Source: Roseinatronobacter sp. S2
Lineage (GTDB): Bacteria > Pseudomonadota > Alphaproteobacteria > Rhodobacterales > Rhodobacteraceae
Reading direction: 5' to 3'
NCBI RefSeq assembly: GCF_029581395.1
Contig: NZ_CP121117.1
Span: forward strand, 62,001 to 126,000
Length of the DNA stretch: 64,000 nucleotides
The stretch's first letter is position 1; every line of letters starts with the position of its first letter. This document shows positions 1-8,915 of this stretch, in pieces. The notes under the pieces were generated by a model. It saw only the letters and a list, made by a program, of their open reading frames with translations, had not been told where the DNA came from and did no database searches. The position numbers and the translations under genes are program-made.

Positions 1-336
1 GGCACTCGCAAGGAACCAGTTATCCGCGCCGGGGTTGTCCCAACTTGCCCCGGACCAGCCCATATCCGAGACATAGATCACTGCGATCATGTGGCTTTGT
101 TCCGGCATCCGGTCATAGGCGATGGCATCGCGCACCTGGCTGAAGAACAGTGGATAAGGCAGGCCATCAAGGAATACCTGCGCCTTTGGGCCGGGGTGTT
201 CGAGCATTTCCATCTGGCAGAAATGGCCCACGGCCTCGGCGGTCATGGTCATGGGCTCTGGCAGGGTGGCTTTGCCATCTTCACGGCAGGCCCCCAGTGT
301 AAGCAGAGCGATGCAAAAAAGCAGACTGCGTTTCAT
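1..336 (-). CDS. nosL: NosL, copper chaperone lipoprotein of N2O reductase (partial)
   Basis: The first 112 residues are present; the 3' end lies beyond the left edge. The protein opens with a short hydrophobic segment ending in the lipobox LTLGAC, so it should be a lipid-anchored periplasmic protein. The conserved NosL stretch FCQMEMLEHPGPKAQVFL follows, holding Cys and Met residues typical of the metal site. NosL is known to deliver Cu(I) for assembly of the CuZ cluster of NosZ. Its ATG overlaps the nosY stop codon (ATGA), so it is the distal gene of the nos operon. Confidence 0.93.
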   Translation of the reverse strand, partial: MKRSLLFCIALLTLGACREDGKATLPEPMTMTAEAVGHFCQMEMLEHPGPKAQVFLDGLPYPLFFSQVRDAIAYDRMPEQSHMIAVIYVSDMGWSGASWDNPGADNWFLASA

Positions 337-1154
337 GGTGTCACCTTTCTGAAGGCAAGGACGGCAATGCCAAGCCCCACCAGCGGCCAGAGCAGTATAG
401 AGGCAAGTGCGTGGCGTGGTGCAATTGTATGGGCGGCGGCTCCGATCCCTGAGGCTGCCGCTGTCGCGCCAGAGGCGGCCAGATTATACAGGCGAAAGGC
501 ATCAGCGGGGTTACCCACCAGCAGCCAGGGGAAAACCTCGGTGGTGAAGCGCCCCCCATCGTCGGCCACGACGGCGGCCAGCAGGCCCAGATCATAGAGC
601 ACGATCATCACCAGCCACAACGCGATCGCCAGCCCCGCCGCAGCACCGGGACGACGCGCAAAGGCCGAAATCGCATAGCCGATCGCCACGAAGGCGGCAC
701 CCAGTAGCAGCGATGTCCAGAACAGGCGGAACATGGCTGGCAAGCCAGCACTGGCGCGCGGGTCAGCCCATATCGCGGCGCCCGCTGCCAGCCCATAACC
801 TATGGCTACAGCTAATGACAAGATCAGCAGATGCGCGATGAACTTACCCAGCAGAATCTCGAAGCGCCCCAGCGGATAGGTAAGCATCAAGGATAAGGTG
901 CCGCGCTCAAACTCCCCGGCGATGGCGTCAAAGCTCATTAAAAGCGCCACCAGTGGCACGAGATAGACTGCAAGGCTGGTCAGGCTGGCCACTGTCACCG
1001 ATAAACGGTCTGCACCAAGTGTCCCTGTTGGGGCACTTCCGGCACCTGCAAGTACCAGCGAGAATAGCGCCATCATGGCAATGGCAATTGCGACCCAGCG
1101 GTTGCGGAACGCAATTCGGAACTCGGCCACAGAAATGGCAAGAATGGCGTTCAT
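333..1154 (-). CDS. nosY: NosY, ABC-type membrane permease for NosZ maturation
   Basis: This is a 273-residue integral membrane protein with about six hydrophobic segments, for example VASLTSLAVYLVPLVALLM and SILLWPLVGLGIAVLAF. The cytoplasmic motif FERGTLSLMLTYPLGR is typical of ABC-2/NosY permeases. With NosF it forms the transporter that works with NosD to supply what is needed for CuZ assembly in the periplasm. The start overlaps the nosF stop and the stop overlaps the nosL start, which indicates translational coupling. Confidence 0.95.
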   Translation of the reverse strand: MNAILAISVAEFRIAFRNRWVAIAIAMMALFSLVLAGAGSAPTGTLGADRLSVTVASLTSLAVYLVPLVALLMSFDAIAGEFERGTLSLMLTYPLGRFEILLGKFIAHLLILSLAVAIGYGLAAGAAIWADPRASAGLPAMFRLFWTSLLLGAAFVAIGYAISAFARRPGAAAGLAIALWLVMIVLYDLGLLAAVVADDGGRFTTEVFPWLLVGNPADAFRLYNLAASGATAAASGIGAAAHTIAPRHALASILLWPLVGLGIAVLAFRKVTP

Positions 1155-2044
1155 GGTTGCACCTGCTTGCTGAAATGGGTGTAGATATCTTCGAGACTTG
1201 GCGGGATAACTTCGACATCCTCAATCAGTCCGCCAAGGGCCGTGACCTGCTTCAGTCGCGCCAGTTTCTGTTCGGGTGAACAGCTCAGACTGACGCTCGC
1301 ACCATTGAACCGCACTCCACCAAGGTTTTCGGCCACATTATCTGCCATATCGGCGCGGGTCAGTACATGCATCTGAATTGGCAAAGCCGCCTGTCTGCGA
1401 AGATCATTAAGGGAGGCATTTGCCACCATCTTTCCTTTGGAGAGGATCACGATGCGATCAGTGCGCGCCTCGACCTCGGTGAGGGCGTGGCTGGATAGCA
1501 GGATCGACGCGCCATCCGCTGCCAGCCCGTCCAGCGTGGTGTAGAATTCGCGGCGTGACACTGGGTCGAGCCCCGATGTCGGTTCATCCAGCACCAGAAG
1601 GCGTGGCTTTCCGATCAGAGCCTGTGCCAGCCCGACCCGCTGGCGCATACCCTTGGAATAGGTGCCAATCCGACGTTTCGCAGCTTCAGCCAGCCCAACA
1701 CGTTCCAGAAGGGCCATCGCGTCGCTCGCGGGTTCGCCGCGCAGCCGCAGATAGGTGCGGATTTGCTCTAGCCCGGTCAGTGACGGATGAAAGGCAACGT
1801 TTTCCGGTAAATAAGCCACCTGACGACGCGCCGCGCGATCGCCAGGGGCAGCCCCTAAAACCTGCACCGTGCCGCCGTCATACGGGATCAGGCCCAGAAC
1901 GATCTTCATCAGCGTGGATTTTCCAGCGCCATTATGGCCCAGTAGTGCAATTCTTTCGCTGGGCGCGACCGTGAAGCTTACATCGTGCAGGGCGCGCGTG
2001 GCGCCGAATGTCTTAGTGAGATGTGAGAGGGTCAAGTTCGGCAT
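1151..2044 (-). CDS. nosF: NosF, ABC transporter ATPase for NosZ maturation
   Basis: This 297-residue ATPase has Walker A GHNGAGKST, signature YSKGMRQRVG and Walker B LLVLDEPTSGLDP. I chose the ATG at 2044 (MPNLTLSHL) because family homology begins there; an in-frame start exists 60 nt upstream, but those residues look non-homologous. The gene overlaps the end of nosD by 32 nt. NosF energises the NosDFY complex on the cytoplasmic side of the membrane. Confidence 0.95.
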   Translation of the reverse strand: MPNLTLSHLTKTFGATRALHDVSFTVAPSERIALLGHNGAGKSTLMKIVLGLIPYDGGTVQVLGAAPGDRAARRQVAYLPENVAFHPSLTGLEQIRTYLRLRGEPASDAMALLERVGLAEAAKRRIGTYSKGMRQRVGLAQALIGKPRLLVLDEPTSGLDPVSRREFYTTLDGLAADGASILLSSHALTEVEARTDRIVILSKGKMVANASLNDLRRQAALPIQMHVLTRADMADNVAENLGGVRFNGASVSLSCSPEQKLARLKQVTALGGLIEDVEVIPPSLEDIYTHFSKQVQP

Positions 2045-3356
2045 TGTCAAACCTTCCATATTGCCACGCGGGTTGGGCTTCGGCCTCGATCCGGGCAATG
2101 TCATCGGGAACCGTAATCTCGGGTGCGCGCATCAACGGAAAACTGTCGAGCACACCACCGGGCAACGTGGCGGGAAATTGTGCCTGCGCAAAACGGATCA
2201 GCTGCACGGCGGGCGAGCCCAGCAGCAGACCAGCGGCAGGCTGTGACCACAGGATGTGGTCCATCATGTCATTGGGGCGGAATTTTGCGTCAGCTATCCC
2301 GTCGCCATCCAGATCGAAGCTGGAATGATCTGACCAGTAATTGCCGCGCCCGTCATGACTCCATTCGATATCGCGGGTGCCCACATATTTGACCTGCGTG
2401 CGGTTGCCGATAAAAGCATTGCCAGTCAGCGCATTGCGCTCAGACCCGGCGGTGAAATGAATGCCTATATCGCAGCCCTCGAAGCGGTTACCGACGATCA
2501 CATTGCGATGGGCGTTATAGATGAAGGTGCATTTTTCATGCGTGCCGCCCCGGATCAGGTTGCCACTGACATCGGCATTATTGGCAAAGTTCAGCATCAA
2601 GCCGTGACCGCGGTCGCGCAGAGACAGGTTATCGGTGATTTGTGTGCGATTCGAGAACATGATCGCATAGCCTAGGTGATTGCCAATCGAGACATTGTCC
2701 GAGACCGTGCTGTTGTTTGTGTACATGAAATGCACCGCAAAGCGCAGATCGCGCATCAGGTTGTCGCGGAAGATATTGTCGCGCGAGGCGTTCGCGAAAA
2801 TCCCGTCGCGGCCAAAGCGGATGTCATTGCCTTCAACCAGCGTGCCGGGGGCGTTCCAGACATAGATGCCATTGCCGCGGTCATTCATGCGGTGATCCTG
2901 CCGCCCGATGATCGTGTTTCCGCGCACGATGGAATCCGTCGCGCCGAACACATGCACGCCGACCAGGTTTTCGATCATCACATTGTTTTCGACCACCGAG
3001 CGCTCGGCAGAGCGGTCCAGCTTCACGCCTGCATCCACCACCGGATGCGCATTGCCGGACCCGATCAGCGTCAGCCCGCGCACTACCACATCCGGGCCGG
3101 TCACGCGGATCACATCCGCCACGCCCTGCCCGTCAATTGTCGCCTCATTGCGCCCGTCCAGCGTGATGGGGCGCTCAAGTATCACCGGGCCATCGTGATG
3201 GCCCGGTGCAAGGATCAGCACATCGCCGGGGCTGGCCCCGGAAATGGCGGCAGCCAGCGCCCCCGGTTCGGCGGGCACAACATGCTCTCCCGCCCCGGCA
3301 AATACGGGGACGAGAGCAACAAGCAGCGCCGCGAGAAGATGACGCAGGCTACCCAT
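2013..3356 (-). CDS. nosD: NosD, periplasmic right-handed beta-helix copper-assembly protein
   Basis: The 447-residue protein has a signal peptide (LLAALLVALVPVFAGA) followed by many beta-helix (PbH1/CASH-type) turns such as VVENNVMIENLVGVHVFG and IVRGNTIIG. I placed the start at MGSLRHLL because it begins the signal peptide; the upstream in-frame extension has none. The start lies 2 nt beyond the nosZ stop. In known systems NosD is the periplasmic component that docks on NosFY for maturation of the NosZ CuZ site. Confidence 0.94.
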   Translation of the reverse strand: MGSLRHLLAALLVALVPVFAGAGEHVVPAEPGALAAAISGASPGDVLILAPGHHDGPVILERPITLDGRNEATIDGQGVADVIRVTGPDVVVRGLTLIGSGNAHPVVDAGVKLDRSAERSVVENNVMIENLVGVHVFGATDSIVRGNTIIGRQDHRMNDRGNGIYVWNAPGTLVEGNDIRFGRDGIFANASRDNIFRDNLMRDLRFAVHFMYTNNSTVSDNVSIGNHLGYAIMFSNRTQITDNLSLRDRGHGLMLNFANNADVSGNLIRGGTHEKCTFIYNAHRNVIVGNRFEGCDIGIHFTAGSERNALTGNAFIGNRTQVKYVGTRDIEWSHDGRGNYWSDHSSFDLDGDGIADAKFRPNDMMDHILWSQPAAGLLLGSPAVQLIRFAQAQFPATLPGGVLDSFPLMRAPEITVPDDIARIEAEAQPAWQYGRFDNAELDPLTSH

Positions 3357-3357
3357 C

Positions 3358-5316
3358 TCAGGCGTCCTTCGGTTCGACGAACATGCGCCCGCGCATTTCC
3401 ATATGCAGGGCATGGCAGAACCACTGGCAGTAATACCAGTAGACACCGGGTTTCGCCGCCACGAAGGTCACTGACGCTGTCTGGTTCGGGCTGAGTTCCA
3501 TCGCAACACCGTGGTCGCCCATGCAAAAACCATGCGCCAGATCCTCGATATCGTCGAGATTGGTTATGATCACCGTCACTTCGTCGCCTTCTGTCACTGT
3601 GAAGCTTTCCAGCGAGAAGTTAGGTGCCATTGAAGACATATAGACGCGCACCTTGTTGCCATCGCGCACCACGGTTTCCATCCAGTCGTCAATGTCGACC
3701 CCGTCCGCCTCGGCAATGCGGCGTGTCTCCGCCCATGTCGGGTCATTGCGGTCATAGACATGCAGCGGATTGACGATATCGCTCCGCACCAGAATTGAAT
3801 CATGTGGTTCGGCAAAGGTGGGCCCGTCATGGACCAGCCGCAGATTGTCGCCCTCTATGACGAAAAGCTGCTCGTTCTCGGGCTTGAGTGGCCCGACATT
3901 CAGGAAGCGGTCTTTTGAGAACTTGTTCATCGAAACAAACCACTTTCCATCAGCTTCGAGCGTTTCGCCCATCGAGGTCGAGTTGTGGCCGGGTTGATAA
4001 TGGACATCTACCTTTGAAAGGATCGGGTCCACATCCTCGCCATTATACGCACGGATAGCGGCATCGATGTTCCACTTCACGATCTGACTGTCGAGGAACA
4101 GGGTGGTAAAGGCGTTCCCCTGTCCGTCGAATGCCGTGTGAAGCGGGCCAAGACCTAGTTCCGGCTCTGCCACAAGTACTGTCTCGCGTGGATCAAGGCT
4201 TTCGTCACCGAAGATCAGATCGAATTTGGTCACATCCAGCACAGACACTGTCGGCGACAGCTTGCCCGCAACGCAAAGATGCTTCTTGTCAGGGGCCATG
4301 TTGATCCCGTGCGGGTTGTTGGGGATCGGAACATAGCGGGTGTAATCCTTGTTCTGTCCCTTGCGCCCGTCCACAACTTTGACACCCTGCAGCTCGATGT
4401 AATCGCCTTCCTCGATTGCACGCTCGATCGCCTTGATGTTGAATATGACAACGTGATCCATGTCTGCCGCAGTCATCTCGGGCAGGTTCATCCCCATTTC
4501 CGAGTTGTAGCTGGTCGAGAAGGCCCATTTGCCCTCGTAATCGGCATCAGTGTTGTCCAGATTGCCCGTGACCATCACTTGCCACGCCACTTCCATCGTG
4601 TCGCCATCAAGTGCAGTGAAGAAGTTCACATATTGCGACGGATCATCGAGAATCTTGCCGTCATTGACCATGGGTCCTTCATCTTCGCCATTGGCAAAGA
4701 CATAACCGGTGCGCGGGTACTTCTGCGGACGCAGACCATGGATTGCCTTGGCGTTGGGAATCTCGGTGATTTTGTCACATTTCATGATGTCGCAACGCAC
4801 CCGCGCAACGCGGGTGTTGGCCTTGTCGTTCATAAACAGAAAGCGGCCGTCATAGGTGCCTTCGGTAAATGACATGTGGACATGGTGAAGGTCCCCATTG
4901 TCATGAATTTTCTTTCCGTTGGCTTCCAGATATGCCTTGGTCCTGGGCAGCATCCGTTCCTGATGGATGCGGATTGATTCATTGGTCTGGCCCCAGCCAG
5001 TGGCCGAGCAGCGGTTGAACACGGGGATGCGCATCAGCTCGCGCATGGACGGAACACCCAGGATGCGCATTTCCCCTGTCTGCCCCGAAGACCAGAAGCC
5101 GTAATATTCATCAAGCTGGCCGGGGCCAACATGGTAATCAGCTACCGCATGCGCCCCTTTGGTCGCAGCGACTGTACCTACAGCCGCAGCGCCGCCCATC
5201 AGGCCCAGCCGCGCCGCGCCGCCGCCAAGGCCTGCGCCCATCAGCGCAGCGCCGCCTGCGGTTGCTCCCAGCAATCCGCGCCGGCTGATGCCGGGTTTGT
5301 TTGTCTTGTCAGACAT
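3358..5316 (-). CDS. nosZ: NosZ, nitrous-oxide reductase (clade I, Tat-exported)
   Basis: The 652-residue enzyme reduces N2O to N2 in the periplasm. The N-terminus carries a twin-arginine signal ([11 protein letters not shown]), which marks clade I NosZ. A beta-propeller holding the CuZ histidines fills most of the chain. The C-terminal cupredoxin domain ends with the CuA ligand cluster [14 protein letters not shown]. The ATG at 5316 begins MSDKTNKPG directly before the Tat motif; a longer in-frame start at 5382 would lie inside nosR. The gene overlaps the end of nosR by 8 nt. Confidence 0.97.
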   Translation of the reverse strand: MSDKTNKPGISRRGLLGATAGGAALMGAGLGGGAARLGLMGGAAAVGTVAATKGAHAVADYHVGPGQLDEYYGFWSSGQTGEMRILGVPSMRELMRIPVFNRCSATGWGQTNESIRIHQERMLPRTKAYLEANGKKIHDNGDLHHVHMSFTEGTYDGRFLFMNDKANTRVARVRCDIMKCDKITEIPNAKAIHGLRPQKYPRTGYVFANGEDEGPMVNDGKILDDPSQYVNFFTALDGDTMEVAWQVMVTGNLDNTDADYEGKWAFSTSYNSEMGMNLPEMTAADMDHVVIFNIKAIERAIEEGDYIELQGVKVVDGRKGQNKDYTRYVPIPNNPHGINMAPDKKHLCVAGKLSPTVSVLDVTKFDLIFGDESLDPRETVLVAEPELGLGPLHTAFDGQGNAFTTLFLDSQIVKWNIDAAIRAYNGEDVDPILSKVDVHYQPGHNSTSMGETLEADGKWFVSMNKFSKDRFLNVGPLKPENEQLFVIEGDNLRLVHDGPTFAEPHDSILVRSDIVNPLHVYDRNDPTWAETRRIAEADGVDIDDWMETVVRDGNKVRVYMSSMAPNFSLESFTVTEGDEVTVIITNLDDIEDLAHGFCMGDHGVAMELSPNQTASVTFVAAKPGVYWYYCQWFCHALHMEMRGRMFVEPKDA

Positions 5317-7531
5317 GGGAAGTCTCCTTTTTGAGATTGGGATGGTTTGCTCGGGCAGGATCAACCGCTTTGGGCGCGGCACTCGCCTTGACAGACTCGC
5401 GCCGCTTGAGCTTGCGGATCACGACCGGGCATTTCGTTTCCGACTGGTAGAGTACCTGACAATTCATACAGTTCAGGCATTCATTGGGGTTGATCTCGCC
5501 CGTCGGGTGGATGGCCTGCACGAAACAGTCATTCGCGCAGGTCTGGCAGGGCGTACCGCATTCCGGATAGCGTTTCAGCCAGTCGAACATGCGAATACGT
5601 GCCGGGATCGCCAGCGCCGCGCCCAAGGGGCACAGGTAACGGCAATAAAAGCGCTCGATGAACAGCCCGATGCCCAGGAGCACCAGCGCGAAAGTCACGA
5701 AGGGCCAGGCGCGGTCGAATTTCAGGACAATCGCGGTCTTGAAGGGTTCAACCTCGTTCAAGCTGCTCGCCCATGGCACAGCGGCCAGCGACGCCGCAAA
5801 GAGCGCAAGAAAAATGATGTATTTCAGCGGCCACAGGCGTTCATGCAGCCCCCAGGGCAGGGTGATCTGCGGCACCTTGAATGCGCGCGCGATCTGGTTG
5901 GTCAGTTCCTGCAGCGCACCGAACGGACACAGCCACCCGCAATAAGCGCCGCGGCCCCAGAAAATCATCGCCGCCGCCACTGCCCACCACAGGATGAAGG
6001 TCAGCGGGTCCAGCATGAAGGCCTGCCAGCTGAACCCCTCGCGCAGCGATTCCACCAGTGCAAGGATATTGACCACCGACAGCTGTGCGGCCGCATACCA
6101 GCCGAGGAAAACCAGCGTGAAGGACAAGAACCCCATGCGGAACCAATAGGTCGCGCGCGCCGAGCGGGTCAGGAACATCTGGAAGAAAAACGCCGCCGTC
6201 AACACAGCCAGCATGAGGGTCAGCCCGGCAATCTCGACCCGGCGATCCCACCAGATGCGTTCGATCAGCGCCCGTTGCGCGGCCAGTTCGACCTCGCTGT
6301 CGTGCAGATCAGGCATGACGGCTTGCGTGGCGGTAATTTCGGTCAGATAGGTGCGCGGCATCTGGAAACCCAGATCGAAGGTCGTGAATATCCGTTCCAG
6401 CGCGGCCACATCGCGGCTGACCAGAAGCTGCAAACGCCACGGTTGGGTGGGGTCAAACCCGTATTCGGCCGGGATGCGGAACAGGTCCAGCTCGTCGAAG
6501 GAAGGTGCGCCACCCACATCCAGCACCCGCAAGCGGCGGTTGTCGCGGTCACGGAAACGGATGGATTGCTCATTCTGGATCAGGACGATGCGGTCAAAGA
6601 TGCCACCGCGAACATATCCTGATCCCTTGAAGGAGTAGAGCCCTCGCCCGCCGATCACCAGCGCATGCTCGCCCTCTTCTAGCCAGTTTTCCAGATTGGC
6701 GAATTCGCGTTCACCGATCAGGGTGCGTCCGATATTGGGTACGCTGGCCACAGTCGCATACATGTCAATAAAGCGCGTATCTTCGGATTCGGTCAGGGCG
6801 CGGCGGGTGGCGCGCGGGTCATCCATCGCTTCGAACGCGGCGTTGACCTGACCCACATCCAGCGACATGCGCCGCATTGTGCCGTCACCCACCAGTGTGA
6901 ACCAGTCATCAGCGACTTCTGCGTCGGGGTTCAGTTCAAAACGTGGGCCGGAAGGCGCATCACGCGGCGCAAGACCGCCTAGCCCCAGCGCGCGCGCAAC
7001 ACGAATGCCCGAGCGCACGATTGAATCGTCAATGACCATGATCGTGACAGTCACGCCCGAGATGATGTTGAGGTCCTGAATATCCCCACCGGCCTGTGCG
7101 GCAATGGTCAGATCTAGCCCGATGTGATCCTGCATCAGGTTGTGGATGCGTGACTCGGGGATGCCAATCAGAACGATGGGCTCGGAATGCGCGACCATGC
7201 GCAGCCCGATGATGCGTGCATCATCGTCAATCGCGACCATCGTATGGATGGGCTTGCCCGAATAGCCGGTGGTGCCGACATAGTCAGAGGTGATGAACAC
7301 CCAGCCGATCTGCTCGCTGCCGCGCAGCAGGGGGGCGGCGGGAATCCCCTCGTGCATCGGGCCAAAGCCAGTTGCGTCTGTTACCAACGTGTCGGGCGCA
7401 ACTTCGGCCAAGAAACGCGGCAGATGCGGGGACTGCGCCATGGCAGGCGCGAACGCCATAAGGCAGATTATGACTGCAAGGCAATTGTGCCACAAAGCGC
7501 GCAGAACGCCAGAAAGGGCTGGGGAAATCAT
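5309..7531 (-). CDS. nosR: NosR, membrane flavo-iron-sulfur protein required for N2O reduction
   Basis: The 740-residue protein has a signal sequence and a periplasmic FMN-binding domain whose flavinylation motif reads SGVTVT (around residue 160). Several transmembrane helices follow, with two CX3CP motifs (CGWLCPFG and CRYLCPLG), and then a cytoplasmic 2x[4Fe-4S] domain ([19 protein letters not shown]). NosR is known to pass electrons toward NosZ and to be needed for nosZ expression and activity. The ATG lies just after the NosC-like gene, with almost no spacer. Confidence 0.96.
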   Translation of the reverse strand: MISPALSGVLRALWHNCLAVIICLMAFAPAMAQSPHLPRFLAEVAPDTLVTDATGFGPMHEGIPAAPLLRGSEQIGWVFITSDYVGTTGYSGKPIHTMVAIDDDARIIGLRMVAHSEPIVLIGIPESRIHNLMQDHIGLDLTIAAQAGGDIQDLNIISGVTVTIMVIDDSIVRSGIRVARALGLGGLAPRDAPSGPRFELNPDAEVADDWFTLVGDGTMRRMSLDVGQVNAAFEAMDDPRATRRALTESEDTRFIDMYATVASVPNIGRTLIGEREFANLENWLEEGEHALVIGGRGLYSFKGSGYVRGGIFDRIVLIQNEQSIRFRDRDNRRLRVLDVGGAPSFDELDLFRIPAEYGFDPTQPWRLQLLVSRDVAALERIFTTFDLGFQMPRTYLTEITATQAVMPDLHDSEVELAAQRALIERIWWDRRVEIAGLTLMLAVLTAAFFFQMFLTRSARATYWFRMGFLSFTLVFLGWYAAAQLSVVNILALVESLREGFSWQAFMLDPLTFILWWAVAAAMIFWGRGAYCGWLCPFGALQELTNQIARAFKVPQITLPWGLHERLWPLKYIIFLALFAASLAAVPWASSLNEVEPFKTAIVLKFDRAWPFVTFALVLLGIGLFIERFYCRYLCPLGAALAIPARIRMFDWLKRYPECGTPCQTCANDCFVQAIHPTGEINPNECLNCMNCQVLYQSETKCPVVIRKLKRRESVKASAAPKAVDPARANHPNLKKETSHV

Positions 7532-7534
7532 GGA

Positions 7535-7909
7535 TCAGACCTGTTTCAGATAAGGGGGCGCGCGTGGCTGGTGAGCCATGCGGGATATGACGGGCGGTGC
7601 GGACGAGATGCGGAGGGCGCCTGCAAGCGCGCTGGTGATTTCACGCGCGCGTGTCGCCATGATATCTGATGAGAGTGCCGCAGACACGCGCAGGCAATCC
7701 TGGCAGAGGGTGTCCGGGCAGGTTTCGGGATCAATCAAATCGCCAGATTCATCTACGAAGATCGTCTCAAGGCCGGTTTCACCACAAATCTCCAGTTCAT
7801 GCATGTCCGACGCAGGTGCCTTAGCCTGTGCATACCCGTGCGCGAAAGCACTTACGGCAAGGCCAAGCACCAGAAGGGCAGACAGGAAAGGGGTTACGGA
7901 GCGTATCAT
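7535..7909 (-). CDS. Small secreted cysteine-rich protein, NosC-like
   Basis: The 124-residue protein has a signal peptide (FLSALLVLGLAVSAFAHG) and then a compact Cys cluster, CPDTLCQDCL, with an earlier EICGETG cysteine. Its place directly before nosR matches the uncharacterised nosC of Paracoccus nos operons, which also carries closely spaced cysteines, so a metal- or heme-linked role is plausible but unproven. No Shine-Dalgarno sequence precedes the ATG. An FNR box centred 41.5 bp upstream of that ATG predicts a transcript with little or no leader. Confidence 0.7.
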   Translation of the reverse strand: MIRSVTPFLSALLVLGLAVSAFAHGYAQAKAPASDMHELEICGETGLETIFVDESGDLIDPETCPDTLCQDCLRVSAALSSDIMATRAREITSALAGALRISSAPPVISRMAHQPRAPPYLKQV

Positions 7910-7943
7910 GCGTGTACGCTAGCAAGGGACATTTCAAAGGTCT

Positions 7944-7957
7944 TTGATCAAGATCAA
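7944..7957. promoter_or_regulatory. FNR/Dnr-type box between nosC-like gene and nsrR
   Basis: The site reads TTGATCAAGATCAA, a perfect match to TTGAT-N4-ATCAA. It could drive nos leftward, with the predicted start right at the nosC-like ATG, or nsrR rightward with a leader of about 49 nt. Confidence 0.8.
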
Positions 7958-8040
7958 ATAAAATATCCTTTTACAGGAACCGATATGCTATATCTGAAGA
8001 ATTGGGTGAATGTTCTCAGATCGGAGAGACGAACTAGAAA

Positions 8041-8463
8041 ATGCAGCTTTCGAAATTCACTGATTATGCTTTGCGTGTCCTACTACTTGCCGCCAGCACC
8101 CCGGATCGCAACACGACGATCCGCGAGGCGGCCGAGACTTACGGCATTTCCCACGCACATCTGAAAAAAGTTGTGCTGATGCTGTCCAAGCAGGGTTATC
8201 TGGAGTCGATGCGCGGTCATGGTGGCGGGTTTCGCCTTGGCTTGCCACCTGAACAGATCAACCTTGGTGCCCTGATCCGCGCGACCGAAACTGATTTCGC
8301 GCTTGTCGAATGTTTCAATCCGAATTCAGGTTGCAGGATAGCGTCAAGATGTGTTCTGCCGGGCATTCTTGATGAAGCATTAAAGGCATTTCTGAAGGTA
8401 GTGGACCAATATTCTTTGCAAGATATCGCCTTACAGCCTGAAGCTTTCGGATTTGATGCGTAA
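8041..8463 (+). CDS. nsrR: NsrR, Rrf2-family NO-sensing repressor
   Basis: The 140-residue Rrf2 protein has an N-terminal winged helix (MQLSKFTDYALRVLLLA, then HLKKVVLMLSKQGYL) and three cysteines in CFNPNSGCRIASRC that fit the NsrR iron-sulfur ligands. NsrR is known to lose its cluster on meeting NO and release genes for NO detoxification. A GGAGAG ribosome site lies about 12 nt before the ATG. It diverges from nos and sits near nor and the ric-type gene, its usual targets. IscR-like alternatives seem less likely because of the C-X7-C-X5-C spacing and the context. Confidence 0.88.
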   Translation: MQLSKFTDYALRVLLLAASTPDRNTTIREAAETYGISHAHLKKVVLMLSKQGYLESMRGHGGGFRLGLPPEQINLGALIRATETDFALVECFNPNSGCRIASRCVLPGILDEALKAFLKVVDQYSLQDIALQPEAFGFDA

Positions 8464-8510
8464 GTGGCGCGTCTTGTCGCGTTTCCTGTAAAGCCTCCTT
8501 GCGCGCCAGT

Positions 8511-8741
8511 TCAGAGCGGGTGATCCGCCTGCGCTATCAATTGGCGTGTCTTGTGGGCACAGGCATAGCTGACTGGCACCCCGATCAGGGCACCGCCGAT
8601 CAACGCCTGATAGGGGCTAAGAACTGGCAACCCGAACCAGACCCAGATCAGCGCCAGCATATAAAGATTGATCGCCATCGCCGCCGCGACGAACGGATAG
8701 AGCACCAGCCATAGCCTGCGCAGAGACCAGCTCCCGCTCAT
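8511..8741 (-). CDS. Small two-helix membrane protein of the nor operon
   Basis: The 76-residue protein has two hydrophobic segments (LVLYPFVAAAMAINLYMLALIW and ALIGGALIGVPVSY). It is the last gene of the norCBQD operon and overlaps the preceding small gene (8741 against 8738). The position corresponds to norF of Paracoccus or nnrT of Rhodobacter sphaeroides, but I cannot confirm homology. A role in assembly or activity of NO reductase is inferred from position only. Confidence 0.7.
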   Translation of the reverse strand: MSGSWSLRRLWLVLYPFVAAAMAINLYMLALIWVWFGLPVLSPYQALIGGALIGVPVSYACAHKTRQLIAQADHPL

Positions 8742-8914
8742 CTCTGCGACACAATCCGGTGCACGGCGTAGAGCATAATCACCATCGCGACCGTTGCGAT
8801 GGCCAGCCAGAATTCAGCAATCGCGAAGATGCTGGAATGCTCGCGCACTTCGGGCACAGCTGCTTGCAGGGTCATTGGGCTGATCGCAGCGATAAAGGTC
8901 AGAAATCGGGTCAT
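8738..8914 (-). CDS. Very small secreted or membrane protein downstream of norD
   Basis: The 58-residue reading frame starts at the ATG ending at 8914, directly against the norD stop (TGA 8916-8918). It has a signal-like N-terminus (MTRFLTFIAAISPMTLQA) and one transmembrane helix (WLAIATVAMVIMLYAVH). Tight packing with norD and the next gene supports translation. Function is unknown; it may be a NorE/NorF- or NnrT-like accessory protein. Confidence 0.6.
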   Translation of the reverse strand: MTRFLTFIAAISPMTLQAAVPEVREHSSIFAIAEFWLAIATVAMVIMLYAVHRIVSQR

Positions 8915-8915
8915 G

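Noticed and set aside
4279..4872. A 197-codon plus-strand frame inside nosZ
   Set aside because: It is antisense to the strongly conserved nosZ and shows no domain or ribosome site.
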